Shown: piece after piece, positions 22,369-35,302 of the stretch
How the letters are laid out: every line of letters starts with the position of its first letter
Position numbering within the stretch: the first letter of the stretch is position 1
Assembly: GCA_026545225.1 (NCBI GenBank)
Contig: CM048850.1
Location: 4,278,001-4,342,000, forward strand
Length of the DNA stretch: 64,000 nt
Source of the DNA: Cornus controversa
Lineage: Eukaryota; Streptophyta; Magnoliopsida; Cornales; Cornaceae
Reading direction: 5' to 3'
Notes under the pieces: model-generated
The model's database searches: none
What the model was told of the DNA's origin: nothing
What the model saw: only the letters and a program-made list of their open reading frames with translations
Program-made: the position numbers and the translations under genes

Positions 22369-23822
22369 GCAACATAAAAAAAAAAAGAACTAACTTATGC
22401 AAAAATGGATCATTTATCAGTCATTAACTGGATAAGGGATGATTACCCATTCATCTCATACCTGCCAAATGCAACAAGTATTATGGAGCTATGTGGACAT
22501 TTAACAAAAAATGAACCTTTGCAAACTAGAGTTAGATGACAGTCCCCACATAGTGGTCAGTTTGAACAAGTGAACACCATTCTAACGTGTGGCTTATCGT
22601 CATATTTGGAGAATACAAAAAACACATCTGTTTTTAGAAGAAAAACTCATAGAAAGTACGACACTGTGGTTCATTACCGCGAAGCAGCATGAATACTTAT
22701 GCGCGGATGACTGTGCAATGCTTAAAATCTTTTTGCTTTCTTGCAAGCCCATGTGTGGTGTTGGGTCAATGACTCCCAAACCAAACAATTTTAGGGCATT
22801 AGGTGAAAAGACACCCTTAAAACTTAATAGCCGAGCTTCCAAGGCGTTGAGCTTAAACAAGCCACCCGCTTCATTATGGCTCAAGCTTACACACTTATAC
22901 GCGAATACTCTATGCTTCATGAGGCACAGAGACCCAGTTTATTGAGTGAGAAGGCTTATTGCACAAATTTTTCTCTTCTTCTTTTTTTTTTCCGCAAACA
23001 ACCGGAATGTGTGCTAGTTTGTGCTGTTAAGGACAAATTTAGGATAAGAACTATACCATATTCACAATTGAACAAAAATGTGGACCATTCTAACCTAATA
23101 CATAACTTGCAAAAGTATGGGTATTTACAATGTCCAAAGCTCCTAATAACCTGCTGCATTTACCTCGAACATTTATTGGGATGGTCTTCCCTTAAGAAGT
23201 AAGACATCATGGCTAAAATGCACAAAAACGCATTTCAACGTCAATAAATAAAAAAATTGAACAGTTGTAAGCATATGCACGTGGTACACCGCACACCCCC
23301 CAAACTTAAATCAAACATTATCCTCAATGATTTGAAAAGAAGATAAAGGAACAAAATTACCAGGAAAGCGGTTCTTGATAGAAACAACAGTCAATTACGA
23401 GCAGTCGGCCACGTGAGTAGTAAAACCTGCATGGATCATCTACTATATACCACGAGCATTATGGGGAACAAAAAGTAAATAAAAGTAAAAAGATAGAGCA
23501 ATTATGCAAACACATTGATTTCTTTGTATGATTATGATTTTTGGCATCATTACGTTTCATTCTAAACTCTGAACTGGTGCCTCCCAATTCGATAAGAGGT
23601 ATATGTGATAAGATATTGATTATCCAGGCATACTAACGTATAGTATGCAAAGGGGCTGCCTTTCTTTATTAAAACCATACTATGTTAAAGCAATCTCAAC
23701 AGTATTGGGAATTGAAACCAGGTTTTAATAAATGAAAATCATCAACTGTATCGTGCATATGCCAATTATTAAATTGGTACTACATACATAGTCAGAGAAC
23801 AATAAAACAAAAAAATGCTAAA
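22369..23822 (-). other. 3' noncoding region of E with internal polypurine module
   Basis: No supported frame. Blocks conserved with D and H lie at about 22755-22960. The internal hairpin/polypurine module (minus strand CATTGAGGATAATG, then AAGTTTGGGGGG) lies at 23295-23329. Another block near 23630-23720 matches D near 11240-11330. Confidence 0.65.
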
Positions 23823-25051
23823 CTAATCCAGGGTGGGTGGTGGTGGAGGGGGCTCAGTGGGTAGTGCAGAAGTCGAAGCGGTGGTTAGGCCATGCAGCAT
23901 AGTCCGGAGGTCCTTTCAAAAAGACTAAAACTCATCAATCAATGCCCTTTGACCCTGTGTTAGAGATGTAATATCCCCCCTCATGGCAGCCATCTAACTC
24001 TGAGTCACCTGAACGTGCTCATCAAAACCCTACTATAGTCTCTCTACATCTGCCACCAGATGGAGTATCTGGTAGCCAATATATCAAACTAGTCATGGCT
24101 CAGACCGGTCAAATCCTCCTTTGCCTCCTCATCTAAAGGCTCACTCTCTACAGGCTCGTCCTTCTATGCTAGGGCTAGGGGATCATCCATGTCCATATCC
24201 TCACGCTCCTGCCCCTGGCACTGCTGGTGCTCCAGATGCCTACAGACCCGTACCTAGTGAGTGTGCTTGAATCGGGGAGGCGGTCCTATCTAGATGTCCA
24301 TAGTTTTGAAGGGGATATTGGCCTCTCTAATAAAGGTTGTGACCAAGTAGGGAAACAACAGCTACTAAATAGCGACTCTTTTGTTCGTCTCCCTAACGAG
24401 AGTGTCCCACACTTTATATTTCTGTCCCCAAATGAGCGATGGGACAGAAAACCACATGCGGGTATGAGCTGCGTATAAGCAACGAAGAAGGTCACCTCAG
24501 CGCTTCGCCACATGTCCTAAAGGTCATAGGTTCTTGATAAGGACGGTGTCCAAGAACTATAAGTCCCTCGAGCACATAGATTTGCTTGTGCAATTCTGAT
24601 TGGGGGTGGTAAACTCCCCATTGCACATATCTATGACCATGGAGAACACGGTGGTGTCTGATGGGAGGGACTCCTTGAAGACCGGATGACTATCTTGGTC
24701 GACCATATTCGGAGGCTATAGGTGTGGGCAGCCTATAAGTTGGGCAATCCAACTCGCTGTGATGGTGATCGTAGTCCCTCCCACCACAGTCTGCAGAGTA
24801 CCAAGCATGGTACACGAGTACGTTATATGCTCGTAGAAGACCTGCACCAGCCTACTATATGCGATGTCGGATGGTGGCTGGAGCAGTCTGTCAAGCTGGA
24901 GTCATCGCAGCTCTGGCACAACCCATGCTATGTCACGACGGGCCTCAAACTTTATGGAGTCAAAAATATGCTCGGGGTGAAATCCCCGAGTACGCCAAGC
25001 TCTGCCCAGCACGTCTCGTATTTGAATGCCTAGATTTTTGACTCAAGCCAT
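23823..25051 (-). pseudogene. Envelope-like region of element E
   Basis: Homologous along its length to the D frame on the same strand: the FHPEHIFD start near 24990-25010, the WFLDTVLIK-like segment near 24540-24560, and the proline-rich end near 23830. Many CpG sites of D appear as TG or CA here. Broken. Confidence 0.75.
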
Positions 25052-25656
25052 ACCCCAGGACTATCTGTAATTATTCTAAAATGAAGTAAATTAAAAAGAA
25101 TGCTCCAAGTCATGGCATCAAGACTTGTAATCCAAAACATGCTCACGGCGGCTTAAGAAAGATCACTAGGAATCATGAAAGCCATTCAAACCGTGGACTT
25201 CATTCATACGCAAGGCAAAATCTAAATCTACCATGACCCACATAGATATACAACATGTACCCAACATCACAATGCACCCCAACTGAATAGTTCAACTGTT
25301 CGCACCCCACCCCATAGACTCATGTGCAGAACACGTACCCAACATCACTACATGGGTTGCAAAAGATATTAATCCATCCAAACACGCATTTCTCTACCAT
25401 AAATATGTTCATACAATCAACCTAACTCAAGGAAAGTGGAAGAGAAACTACAAGGTGCATGGAACTAAACTTACCCAAAGTAGTGGTGCCAAACCGTACA
25501 AGAAGATGAGTCCCGATGGAGGAGCCTTCACGGATGATTGAGATCGATGATGGAAGTCGTGAGGGGCTTTGGGACGCTCGGCCGAGAGGGATGGAGGAGT
25601 GGGTCACACGAATAGGAGTGAAATGAAGGTGAAGGATCATGTTTGAAATTTATAAG

Positions 25657-25880
25657 TTTATACATGTGCAGTCCGCGTGCCAGTCTCGATTGTGTGAAAT
25701 TTCTATTTCGCACAATCAAAATTTTGATTGTTCGAAGTAGTATCGAAGTACATCACCTCTCAGGACTTTGCAATCTGCAAAATTTCTTCATTTTTCCTCA
25801 AAATCTCGATTGTGCGAAATCATCATCTCACATAATTGAGATTTCGATTGTGTGAGATGTTCATTTCGCACAATCGAGAT
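25657..25880 (-). promoter_or_regulatory. Candidate internal promoter of E: word cluster plus TATA
   Basis: About seven copies of the E word (ATTTCGCACAATCGAGAT and relatives) at 25683-25880. On the minus strand TATAAA at 25657-25662 follows 20 bp downstream. Candidate leader-intron signals GGGTAAGT (about 25474) and CAG (about 25065) occupy the same relative places as in D. Confidence 0.62.
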
Positions 25881-26039
25881 TGTGATTGCAGAATCTTTGA
25901 TGCCACCTTATTTGATACCTACTAGACTCTAGTTTACATTACTTACAGAAAAAATTGATTTGGATTAGAGGGACTTCATGGATGCATGATAGCTACCATG
26001 GTCGTGCCATATTGTACGTTTATGACTTGACGTTAGAAT

Positions 26040-29000
26040 CAATTTTATGACTCAAAATAGATGGGATCCATCAAATTGACGACATCCACATACTCCATTC
26101 TAGTTTGGTCATCCACACATGGTTTTAACTATAGTCCATTGACTTTAAAAAATGTGCCATCCTTAGGGTCTTTTAATTCCACCGCTCCATGAGGAACAAC
26201 AAAATGCACCAGAAATGGACCATCCCAACGGGAGCGGAGTTTTTTGGGGAACAAACAGAGACGTGAGTTGTACAGCCATACCTTCTGTCCTGGAGAAAAT
26301 GTTTTGACTCGAATATTGTGATCATGAAAGGCCTTAGATTTTTCCTTATAGATTTTAGCGTTCTTATACGCGTCATATCGCAATTCTTCCAATTCGTTCA
26401 CTTGAAGCCTTCGATTTGAACCGGCTAATTTCATGTCAAAGTTGAACGTTTTAGTGGCCCACATAGCCTTGTGCTCTAATTCAACCAGAAGATGGCAAGC
26501 TTTTCCATATACCAACCGGTAAGGTGACATTCCAATGGGAGTTTTATACGCAGTTCGGTAGGCCCATAGTGCATCATTTAAGCATAATGACCAATCTTTC
26601 CGATCAGGCTAAACTATTTTTTCAAATATATTCTTTATTTCCCGATTGGATACTTCCACTTGTCCACTGGTTTGAGGATTATAGGGGGTGGCTACTTTAT
26701 GTGTGACGGAGTATTTGGTGAGAAGTCGGAGGAGCCGATTGTAGAAATGTTTACCTTCATCATTGATGAGGGCTCGTGGCATGCCAAATTGACTAAAGAT
26801 ATTAGCTTGTATAAACTTGACCACGACTGCGTCATCATTGGACTTGGTAGCCACAACCTCTATCCATTTAGATACGTAGTTCACTGCCACAAATATGTAC
26901 TCATAACCAACGGATGGTGGAAAGGGTCCCATGAAATCGATGCCCCAAACGTCAAATATCTCAATAATAAGAATGGGGTTAAGAGGCATCATGTCTTTGC
27001 AGGACATTGCGCTGAGGCACTGGCATCACTCACAAGAGTGCCAAAACGAATATGCATCCTGATGAAGTGTTGGCCAGAAAAACCCGTATTGAAAGATTTT
27101 TGCTGTGGTATTTTTTGCACTAAAATGTCCTCCACACGCAAGTGTATGACAAAATTTTTAAATGCATTGGAATTCAATATTGGGGACACTTTTTTGAATT
27201 AACTAGTCGGGACAATATTTGAAGAGTTAAGGATCGTCCCAATAATATGATCGAGATTGGGAGAAGAAACGATCCTTCTCTTACTTGGTCCAAGTGGACG
27301 GAATTTTTTTGGCTGCCAAAAAAATGACAATGTCCACATACCAAGGAATGCTCTCCTGAGAGACTACAAAAAGTTGTTCATCCGAAACGGATTCACAAAC
27401 TGGGAGGGAATCATTGAGAGTCTCAACGACAATCCTAGAGAGGTGATCAGCCACCACATTTTTTGTTCCCTTTTTGTCTCTAATCTTAAAATTAAACTCT
27501 TGCAACAAGAGTATCCATCGGATCAGTCGGGGTTTGGTGTCCTTCTTGGCCAAAAAATGCTGGAGGGCAGCATGATCAGAATAGACAATGACCTTGGAAC
27601 CTAAGAGAAAAGCTCAAAATTTTTCTAAGTTATACACCACAGCAAGCAATTCATTTTCTGTCATGGTATAATTTATTTGAACTTCGAAATGGGTTTTGCT
27701 TGCATAATAGATTGCATGAGGCAACTTATCTACATGTTGCCCTAAGACTGCACCCATCACATAATCAAATGTGTCACACATCACCTCAAATGGGAGAGGC
27801 TAGTTTGGAGGAATGAGTATTGGAGCTTGTGTAAGCAATGTGCATAGCTTCTCAAAAGCTTCATGGCACGCTGCATCAAAGGTAAAGCAAGATTCTTTTT
27901 CAAGAAGGCAACATAGAGGTCAAGAGATCTTGCTAAAATCCTTGATGAAGCGATGGTAAAAACCTGCATGCCCAAGGAATGAACGAATTTCTCTCACCAT
28001 TGATGGTGGAGGAAGTTTGGAAATAAGTTCAACCTTGGCTTTATCAACCTCTATTCCTCTCTTGGACACGATATGCCCTAGGACAATGCCTTCTTGAACC
28101 ACAAAATGGCGCCCAATTGAGGATTAGATTTGTCTCTTGACATCATGTAAGAATACGGGACAGATTATAGAGACAAGATTCAAATGAAGGTCCAAAGATA
28201 GAGAAATCATCCATAAACACTTCTAAAAATTTTTCCACCATGTCAGAAAAGACAGACACCATACAACGTTGAAAATTTGCAGGTGCATTGCATAACCCAA
28301 AAGGCATGCGTCTATAGGCGAATGTATCGAATGGACATGTGAAAGTGGTTTTCTCTTGGTCTCACGGGTCTATAGCCACTTGATTATAGTTGGAATATCC
28401 ATCTAGAAAATAATAGAAACTTTGACCTGCTAGCCTCTCTAGGATTTGATCAATGAATGGGAGTGGGAACTGATCTTTCCTAGTTGCTAAGTTAAGTTTC
28501 CTATAGTTTATGCACACTCTCCATCCTGTGGTGGTGCGCTGAGGAATTAACTCACCTTTGTCATTTGGTTGCACAGTGATGCCAGATTTCTTGGGTACCA
28601 CTTGAGTGGGGTTAACCCACTTGCTATCTGAGATTGGGTAAATGATTCCCGCATCTAGCAATTTCACAACCTCCTTCATTACAACATCTTTCATATTTGG
28701 ATTTAATCAATGTTGTGCCTCTCTTGAGGTCTTTGCATATTCTTCTAAATGTATGCAGTGCATATATATGGAAGGATCTATTCCCTTTTGGATCAGCAAC
28801 ACTCCATCCTATTGCTTCCTTGTACTCTTTCAGCACTTTGAGGAGTTCCCTCTCTTGTTCATTGGTGAGATCGGAAGCAATGATGACTGGGAGAATTTTA
28901 TTGCAGCCTAAAAAAGCATACTTGAGAGTAGCCAATAGAGGCTTAAGCTCAAGTTATGGCGGGGATACTAGAGAAGGTGTTTGGGAAGCATTTGGCAAAG

Positions 29001-29770
29001 GGGGGAAAGGCTCTCTCGGTGCTCTCCATTTAGGTAAATTTATGACGGTTGTGGCATCAACCAGTGAATTGACTTCACTTATAGATTACTTAGTGTCATA
29101 TTCATCACAGTTGAAGTGGCTTAAGCACACCTCGAGAGGATCCTTAGAAAGAATGGAGGGTTGTGCTTCTTGGATAAGATCTTCCACTACATCAACGCAA
29201 AAACATTCACTTTCGTCATTGGATGTGTGGTGAGAAGTATTGAAGATGTTCAATCGAACTTTCATATTCCTGAAAGAGATGTCCATTACTCTAGTGTGGC
29301 AATTAACACAAGCGTTTGCCGTAGATAGAAATGGATAACCTAGAATGATCGGAATATGTCTAGTGGGGTTTTGGACAGGTTCTGTGTCAAGGACTATGAA
29401 ATCCACCAAAAAATAAAACTTGTACACTTAAATGTCACATCTTCAATGATGTCACGTGGTTGCTTCACCGATCGGTCGGCGAGTTGCAACATTATTGTGG
29501 TGGGCTTAAGTTCCCCCAAACCTAATTGCTTGTACACTGAGAAGGGAAGCAAGTTGACACTAGCCCCTAAATTAAGAAGTGCCTCTTCAAATTCTTGGTT
29601 ACCAATGGTGCACGAGATAGTTGGGGCACCCGGATCTTTGAATTTAGGAGGGGCTTGGTGCTGAAAAATGGAACTCACTTGCTCGATTAAAAGGACTTTC
29701 CTACGAACATTGTTCTTGAATTTACTCTTTTGAGTGCATAAGTCTTTCAAGTATTTAGCATAGGAGGGAA
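26040..29770 (-). pseudogene. pol region of element E
   Basis: Integrase C-terminal part ([20 protein letters not shown]) near 26220, DDE core ([26 protein letters not shown]) at 26650-26960, RNase H and RT (INYRKLNLATRKDQFPLPFI) at 27280-28690, and protease ([13 protein letters not shown]) near 29560. Order and sequence match D. Broken in many places. Confidence 0.87.
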
Positions 29771-29774
29771 TTTG

Positions 29775-29920
29775 CCTGATAACATAGGTGTTGATTGATT
29801 GAACCTACTCAGGAGGAGCATCATAAGATGAAGATGAAGGATCATTAATCACATGAACACCCTAAGGATTCACCACCGGTTGACTTGGCAACTTTCCTTC
29901 CTCTCTTATATTCAAGGCAT
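29775..29920 (-). pseudogene. gag remnant of element E
   Basis: The C-terminal end of gag, matching 6600-6730 of C and 18140-18270 of D. Cut at 29920 by the LTR of F. Confidence 0.8.
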
Positions 29921-30534
29921 TGATAGGCGTTGAATGTTACACATTCTAACCCCCTAACTTATGTATTTTATTCTCTTAATAGTAGATTATTTTGTTATTT
30001 TACTTTGTTTTAGTGTTTTCTATATTTTCAGGGCCTTAATGATTATTTCAGTTAAAACCATGATTTTGGGCTTTTAAAGAAGACATCCAAGATGGTTAGA
30101 TGAAGCCTACATCACGGAGATCCATTCAATCATTTATTTCAACTCAAGTCAGCCCAAGGAAGAGGTCCAAGAGAATTACAGCTACTTAAAAAGGTTTCGG
30201 GCCTGAAGCCCAAATCTGCGCATAATACATTCTTAATACCGTTTTGGAAAATGGACCAGAAGTCTTATTTCTGAGCTTCAAATCGACTTAATTTTTGTGC
30301 GAGCTGAATGAAATTCGATTCTGCACATTTTTGTATTTCACAAAATTCTGTGAATCAGACTTCTAGTGATAGAATTGTCACTATAAGCGATGAAATTTAT
30401 GGAATACACCAAAAATATGCTTTAATGGCAACAAAAGAGTACCCACATAGCACTATACAATTCTATAACTGTAAAGAAAATAACATATATAAACTAAAAT
30501 AAAAATAGTACAAAATAGGAAAACTGGAACTAAG

Positions 30535-31715
30535 GCTAAGGTGGCAACGGCAGCGCGAAAGTAAAAGCTGAAGCACCTCTAGAACCAAGGACAACCTTAA
30601 GCAGCTGCTCTATACACAGGTAACCCTCGAACAAACTAATCATACCATCACTAAGGGTGCCGAGGAAATCATTGGTCTCACGACGACGATTCACAAAATC
30701 CAACTGTAGTTGCTGCAAACCCGCACTAAGGCACTAATACCCGGTGGCCAAATAATCATAGTCCGCTCGGCTCATGTGAGGCCTATCCTCGCCCACCTCC
30801 TCCTCATCCAAATCCATCTTTGCTACCTCAAATGCCTCATGAGCACTCTCACTCTCCTCAATCTCGGGCGCTACGCATGGGAGAGTACTCATGTGAGAGA
30901 CTATATTGGTCCAACTTTGGAATGTGAAGTGGGGAGGATTGGTAACTAAAAACTCAAAAGATGCAACATGAAAGTGTCCTCACCAAAGCAAGGCAGTCAC
31001 TAAGAACGGGAATGGAAACTTCATCTTAGCTGTCCTCAACTGGTTTTTATCCACTATCTGCTCCCACACTTTAAACATCCGTCCCCAAATAACAGTTAAG
31101 ATAGAGAACCAATATCCTGAATAGAGGGCGTATAAAATTGCCAAAAAGTCACCCGTCGATCGATATGATGCCCAAGAGGATGGGCATTTTTTTGGAAGAT
31201 CGTGTCGAAGAACCACAATCTCTAGTGGCACAAAGATTTGCTGGTGTAGGTGTTTCAAGGGGGTTCAAAGAAATGTCTATGGCACATGCCCTGAATCATA
31301 TCGAAAGTAGAAAGGTCTGGATTAAGATCACAAAATCGGGGATGCTCTTCTGCTATATGCACATCCTCAGGTTCCTCATGAGGACACCCGATAAGAGTAG
31401 CAATGTCCTCTATTGTGACGGCAAGAGAAATGCCATCAACAGTAGTCCATAAGATATCTGGCTCGTCGGGGTTGTAAGTTATGTTCATGTAAATTTCTCA
31501 AACAAGCCGAGGGTAATAAAGATCAGCTGTGGCAATAAGGAGCCGAAGTAAATGGTGCTAATGTAAAGTTTTGAGGACCATTAGGCATAAGGATCCTCAA
31601 AAAATACATCGATGTCAACCATGTGCTCGGGGTGGAAATCCCGCTGCTCCTAATGTCCCCATGGGATATCGCGAATAGAAGTGGGTGACACCTCATCACC
31701 GGCCATGTCATGTCT
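30535..31715 (-). pseudogene. Envelope-like fragment in insert F2
   Basis: The minus-strand translation has a WGRMFKVWEQIVDKNQLRTA segment (31030-31100) equal to WGQMFKVWDGLVNKR of D. It also shows a TIEDIATLIGCPHEEPEDVH segment near 31360-31410 and FHPEHMVDI near 31600-31640. A diverged member of the same family. Broken. Confidence 0.7.
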
Positions 31716-32133
31716 GGCAGCCACTAATTTGGCTCACAAATCTCTTGCAAAAATTCAAATCAACCTCAAACTTTCTCCCAAATATGTCTCAATACTCTAA
31801 CCAATTCAAACCACCACAAATATCTCCCAAATCTCCTCCAAAAATCCAAAATAAATAGGATACTCTCAATCCATAATTGAATAATATAATTTCAAAGTGC
31901 CCAACAAAAATCCCTTCCCTTCAATTTTGGGTTTGAGCCAAACAAGGCTGTCCATGTGCATAATCACCTCCTTGAACTCAAAAATGAAGATGAAAGATAG
32001 GGAAGATGATGATAATGTGGGTGGGTGATGATGGGGGTGTGTTTAGGATCTTCGGATGAGAAGGAGAGAAGAGAGAATTTTGAGAGAGAGGAAAAAATGA
32101 GAGGGAATGGAAGAGAGTTCATAATTTAAGTGA

Positions 32134-32330
32134 CTATACATGCAGTCACATGCCCAGGTTCGATGGATTAAAGTGGGTACTTCGATGCATCTAAATGTGT
32201 CGATGGATCGAACTAGATGTTTCGATACATCGAACATCTATCAAAACAAGATGCAAAAGCTGTTGGAATTGGAATAGAAATGGGATATTTAAAGATCAAT
32301 GCATCAAAGTTGATTTCGATGCATCGAATG
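32134..32330 (-). promoter_or_regulatory. Word cluster of insert F2
   Basis: Several copies of TTCGATGCATCGAA-like words (32159-32330). On the minus strand a TGTATAGT TATA-like sequence (about 32134-32139) and then the envelope-like fragment follow, the same design as D and E but a third word. Confidence 0.6.
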
Positions 32331-33414
32331 AGCGATTCACAAAAATTTTGTGAATCAGACTTCTAGTGGGTCAAAAGTTGGGCCGAACATCAGCAGGAAA
32401 AACCCACCTGATTAGTGCTGCGGGAAAACCTAACTAATTCCTAATTGGATTAGGACTTTGGTGTATTCTCTTGGGACATAAAGTGAAGAATTGGAGGCTG
32501 AGATGGGGAAAGATTGGAGAGTCTCAGAGAGCTTTTCGACAGAATTGAAGACATACTTTGCAGACGATTGGAGAACGAAGTCATACGCATAATTCATGAA
32601 GATGATGCCTTCTTCCACAACAGTTGAAGCTTCTTCTTCTACCATGAGCAGCTAGTTCATCCACTAAGGTTTTGATGTAACCTTAACAAAGCATCAATGG
32701 TTTGATTTTTTTAATTATTGAGGACCTTTATATACATGCATAGATTGTGTAATTTAGAGGATTCTTATTATAAAATTGAGCAATAAAATTCTTGTAAATT
32801 TAGTTTCAATAATTTTTTATCTTGTCTTAGATATTTAGTTGTTGTTATTGAACTCAATCTCTCTTATTTTCTGTCATCATGAGAGCAATTATTACATAAT
32901 GGTAATCACTGAATATATCATTAAAAGCTTTGATGGATTATGCCTAGAGAAGATGAATCATACTGCACCCTAGATTAGAGGAGTTAGGCAGATGGCCCAT
33001 GCCAATCGAAGATAGTCCATGACTTAGCCTTAATCATATGTTATCTTCTTGACAGATGAAGGTGAGTTTGTAGCCACCGACACCACTTATGCATGATATA
33101 ATTTCCCATAGTTGATTCAATTGACCATTGATTATGGAGTTAGTAGTGAAGTCAAATACCCTAGATTTTTCTCATATTATCTTCACTTTCTATTTACTTT
33201 GATTTATTTTATTTTACTTTTTAATTAGTTTAAATATTAAAAACAGAATTCTTTTCTTTATAAATTTAATTAGAATTATTCTGTATTCCAACTCATCAGA
33301 CCATAATCCCTGAGGTTCGACAACCCTTTCGATAGCCCTATTCTGCAAGGGATTTGTTCTATTGCGAAGTGTGGTAATTATAATTTGAGACGCACTTATA
33401 CACGAATCAATTTT

Positions 33415-33432
33415 TGGCGCTGTTGCGGGAGA
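33415..33432 (+). other. Primer-binding site, tRNA-Asp type (F)
   Basis: TGGCGCTGTTGCGGGAGA, a slightly diverged tRNA-Asp primer-binding site, six bases after the LTR end. Confidence 0.85.
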
Positions 33433-33554
33433 TTATCTATTTGATTGATTGGATTTTATAGAATTAATTTTAATTGGATTTTCAGTTTAGGAAATTTTTA
33501 TATTTTGTTTTTAATTTTGTTTTTGTTTTCTTTTTAGGTACTTTTTGCTAATAT

Positions 33555-35302
33555 ATGCAAGGTCATCGTTCTGTGGCTGATCCTTTGATACCTCTTGATC
33601 CTGAGCCTGAACGTACTCTTACACAACAGAGGAACATCCCTGTTGATACCATTTTGCAAGAGGAAGAATTAATTGAAGACATAGAGGAAGAAAGGAATAA
33701 TAATCTTGTTCCTAATGCTGCTGGAGAAACGGCTAGATTGCTTAGGGACTACTATGTTCCTGAGACATACACTTCACCAGTCGATTTTCAACTGCCCAAT
33801 GTCATAGCACAGAATTATGAGATCAAGTCTAGTATTATTCAGATGCTACCATCCTATTTTGGGCTGACTGAAGAAGACCCTTACAGGCATCTAGATGAAT
33901 TCATTGAAGTGTGCTCAACTACCAAAATTCACAACTTCTCTGAAGATGCTTTCAGAATGAGACTTTTTCCATTCTCCCTAAAAGATAAAGAAAAGTATTG
34001 GTTCAATTCTCTACCGGCAGGCTCTATCACGACTTGGACTCAGATGCAACATGAGTTTCTCAAAAAAAAATTTCTGATAGGGAAGACCAATCAGTTCAGA
34101 CATGCTATCACTGATTTCTCCCAACATGAGGGGGAACAATTTTATGAGACATGGGAAAGATTCAAGGACCTTATTAGGAAGTGTCCTCATCATCAAGTTC
34201 CTAAGTGGCAACTAGTGCAGAGTTTTCATGAAGGGCTGACAGAAGCCAACAGACAGATGGTTGATGCGTCTTGTGGAGGTACTTTTATGTTGAATAGTGA
34301 AGAAGAGGCATGAACCTTATTTGAAAATCTTAGTGACAACTCTCTGCAACATATGTCCTCTACTCGTTCTAGCAGACCTACCACTACAAGGAAGACTGAT
34401 GGAATTTTTGAGGTTGGTGCTTCAGAAGCTATGCCAACCGACTTTGATTTAATTACACAGAAGGTAGCAGCAATTATGGCTACCAATCAAACTCCTTCTA
34501 CTTCAAATTCTTCATTTCTAGGCCCTTGTGAATTTTGCTCTAGTCCTATGCATAATATGAACAATTGTCCTTCAATGGGGCAATTTTTTGATGTTTAACA
34601 TGAGCAAGTCCAAGCTGCATTTACTAGACCAATGAATCCTCCACGAGGTAATACTTACAATCCTACATGGAGGATTCATCCTGGTTTTTCTTACAGTAAC
34701 CAAGGGGCAACAATACAACCATCATATCAACCTAGGAATTTTGTACCTCAACAGCAATATCGAACACAAGTTCCTATGGCACAAAGAATTTCTGCTATTG
34801 AATACAAGCTGACACTCACCTTGTCAAAATTTGACAAGCTTGATTCCATTATAGAGACAGTGTAAGCTACTGCAGCAACAGTACAATCTACAATTCAGCT
34901 AGTGCACTCTTATTCTCAATCTATTACCAAACTGGAATCTCAGTTTGGATAGCTTGCTATTTCATTGAGTAGAAGAGAAGAAGGGAAGCTCCCTAGTCAA
35001 CCAATTGCTAATCCAAGAGGGCTGCAAGCTTCCACAAGCAGCCCACACCATGAGCAAGTTCAAGCTATTACCACTTTGACGAGTGGGAAAATAATTAATA
35101 ATAAGGTGGGAAAGAAGAAGAAAAAGTGACCACGAGTCCAAGTGCTGAAATTCCTTATGAGCCCAAGGCTCCTTTCCCACAATGTTTTCTTGAAGCATCT
35201 AAATTGGGGAAGCAAGGGGACAAGCTGCATGACATGATTGTGGTGTTTCGACAAGTGAAGATTAATTTACCACTCCTTGATGCCATCAAGCAAATTCCTC
35301 CT
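33555..35302 (+). pseudogene. gag region of element F
   Basis: Starts MQGHRSVADPLIPLDPEPER. Contains the gag core (YEIKSSIIQMLPSYFGLTEE, FSLKDKEKYWFNSLPAG, VPKWQLVQSFHEGLTEANRQ) and a CX2CX4HX4C-like knuckle (CEFCSSPMHNMNNC) near 34530-34570. The C-terminal heptad region and a KQIPP segment follow, just before insert J. Broken. Confidence 0.85.

Larger units (their letters stand above)
21395..29920 (-). mobile_element. Older Athila element E, interrupted at both sides
   Basis: Minus-strand element: part of the 3' LTR (21395-22331), polypurine module, 3' noncoding region, envelope-like region, word cluster with TATA, pol and a small gag remnant. Its LTR is cut on the left by D and its gag on the right by the LTR of F (29921). 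The layout parallels D block for block, but sequence and word differ, so it is a sister subfamily. Much more decayed than D, with more than ten breaks. Confidence 0.88.
30369..32336 (-). mobile_element. Insert F2 in the F LTR: Athila envelope-like fragment
   Basis: A minus-strand piece of another Athila subfamily inside the F LTR. It is bracketed by an imperfect repeat of about 31 bp (30338-30368 and 32337-32368, both ending GTGAATCAGACTTCTAGTG), far longer than the 5 bp an LTR element normally makes. It carries an envelope-like region (about 30535-31715) and a word cluster, but no LTR ends, gag or pol are visible. Confidence 0.65.
29921..33409 (+). repeat. 5' LTR of element F, interrupted by a 2 kb insert
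   Basis: Begins TGATAGGCGTTGAATG and ends CACGAATCA, homologous to the H LTR at 47743-49068. The continuous LTR parts are 29921-30368 and about 32337-33409. F keeps a stretch of about 195 bp near 30000-30200 that the H LTR lacks. Confidence 0.85.
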
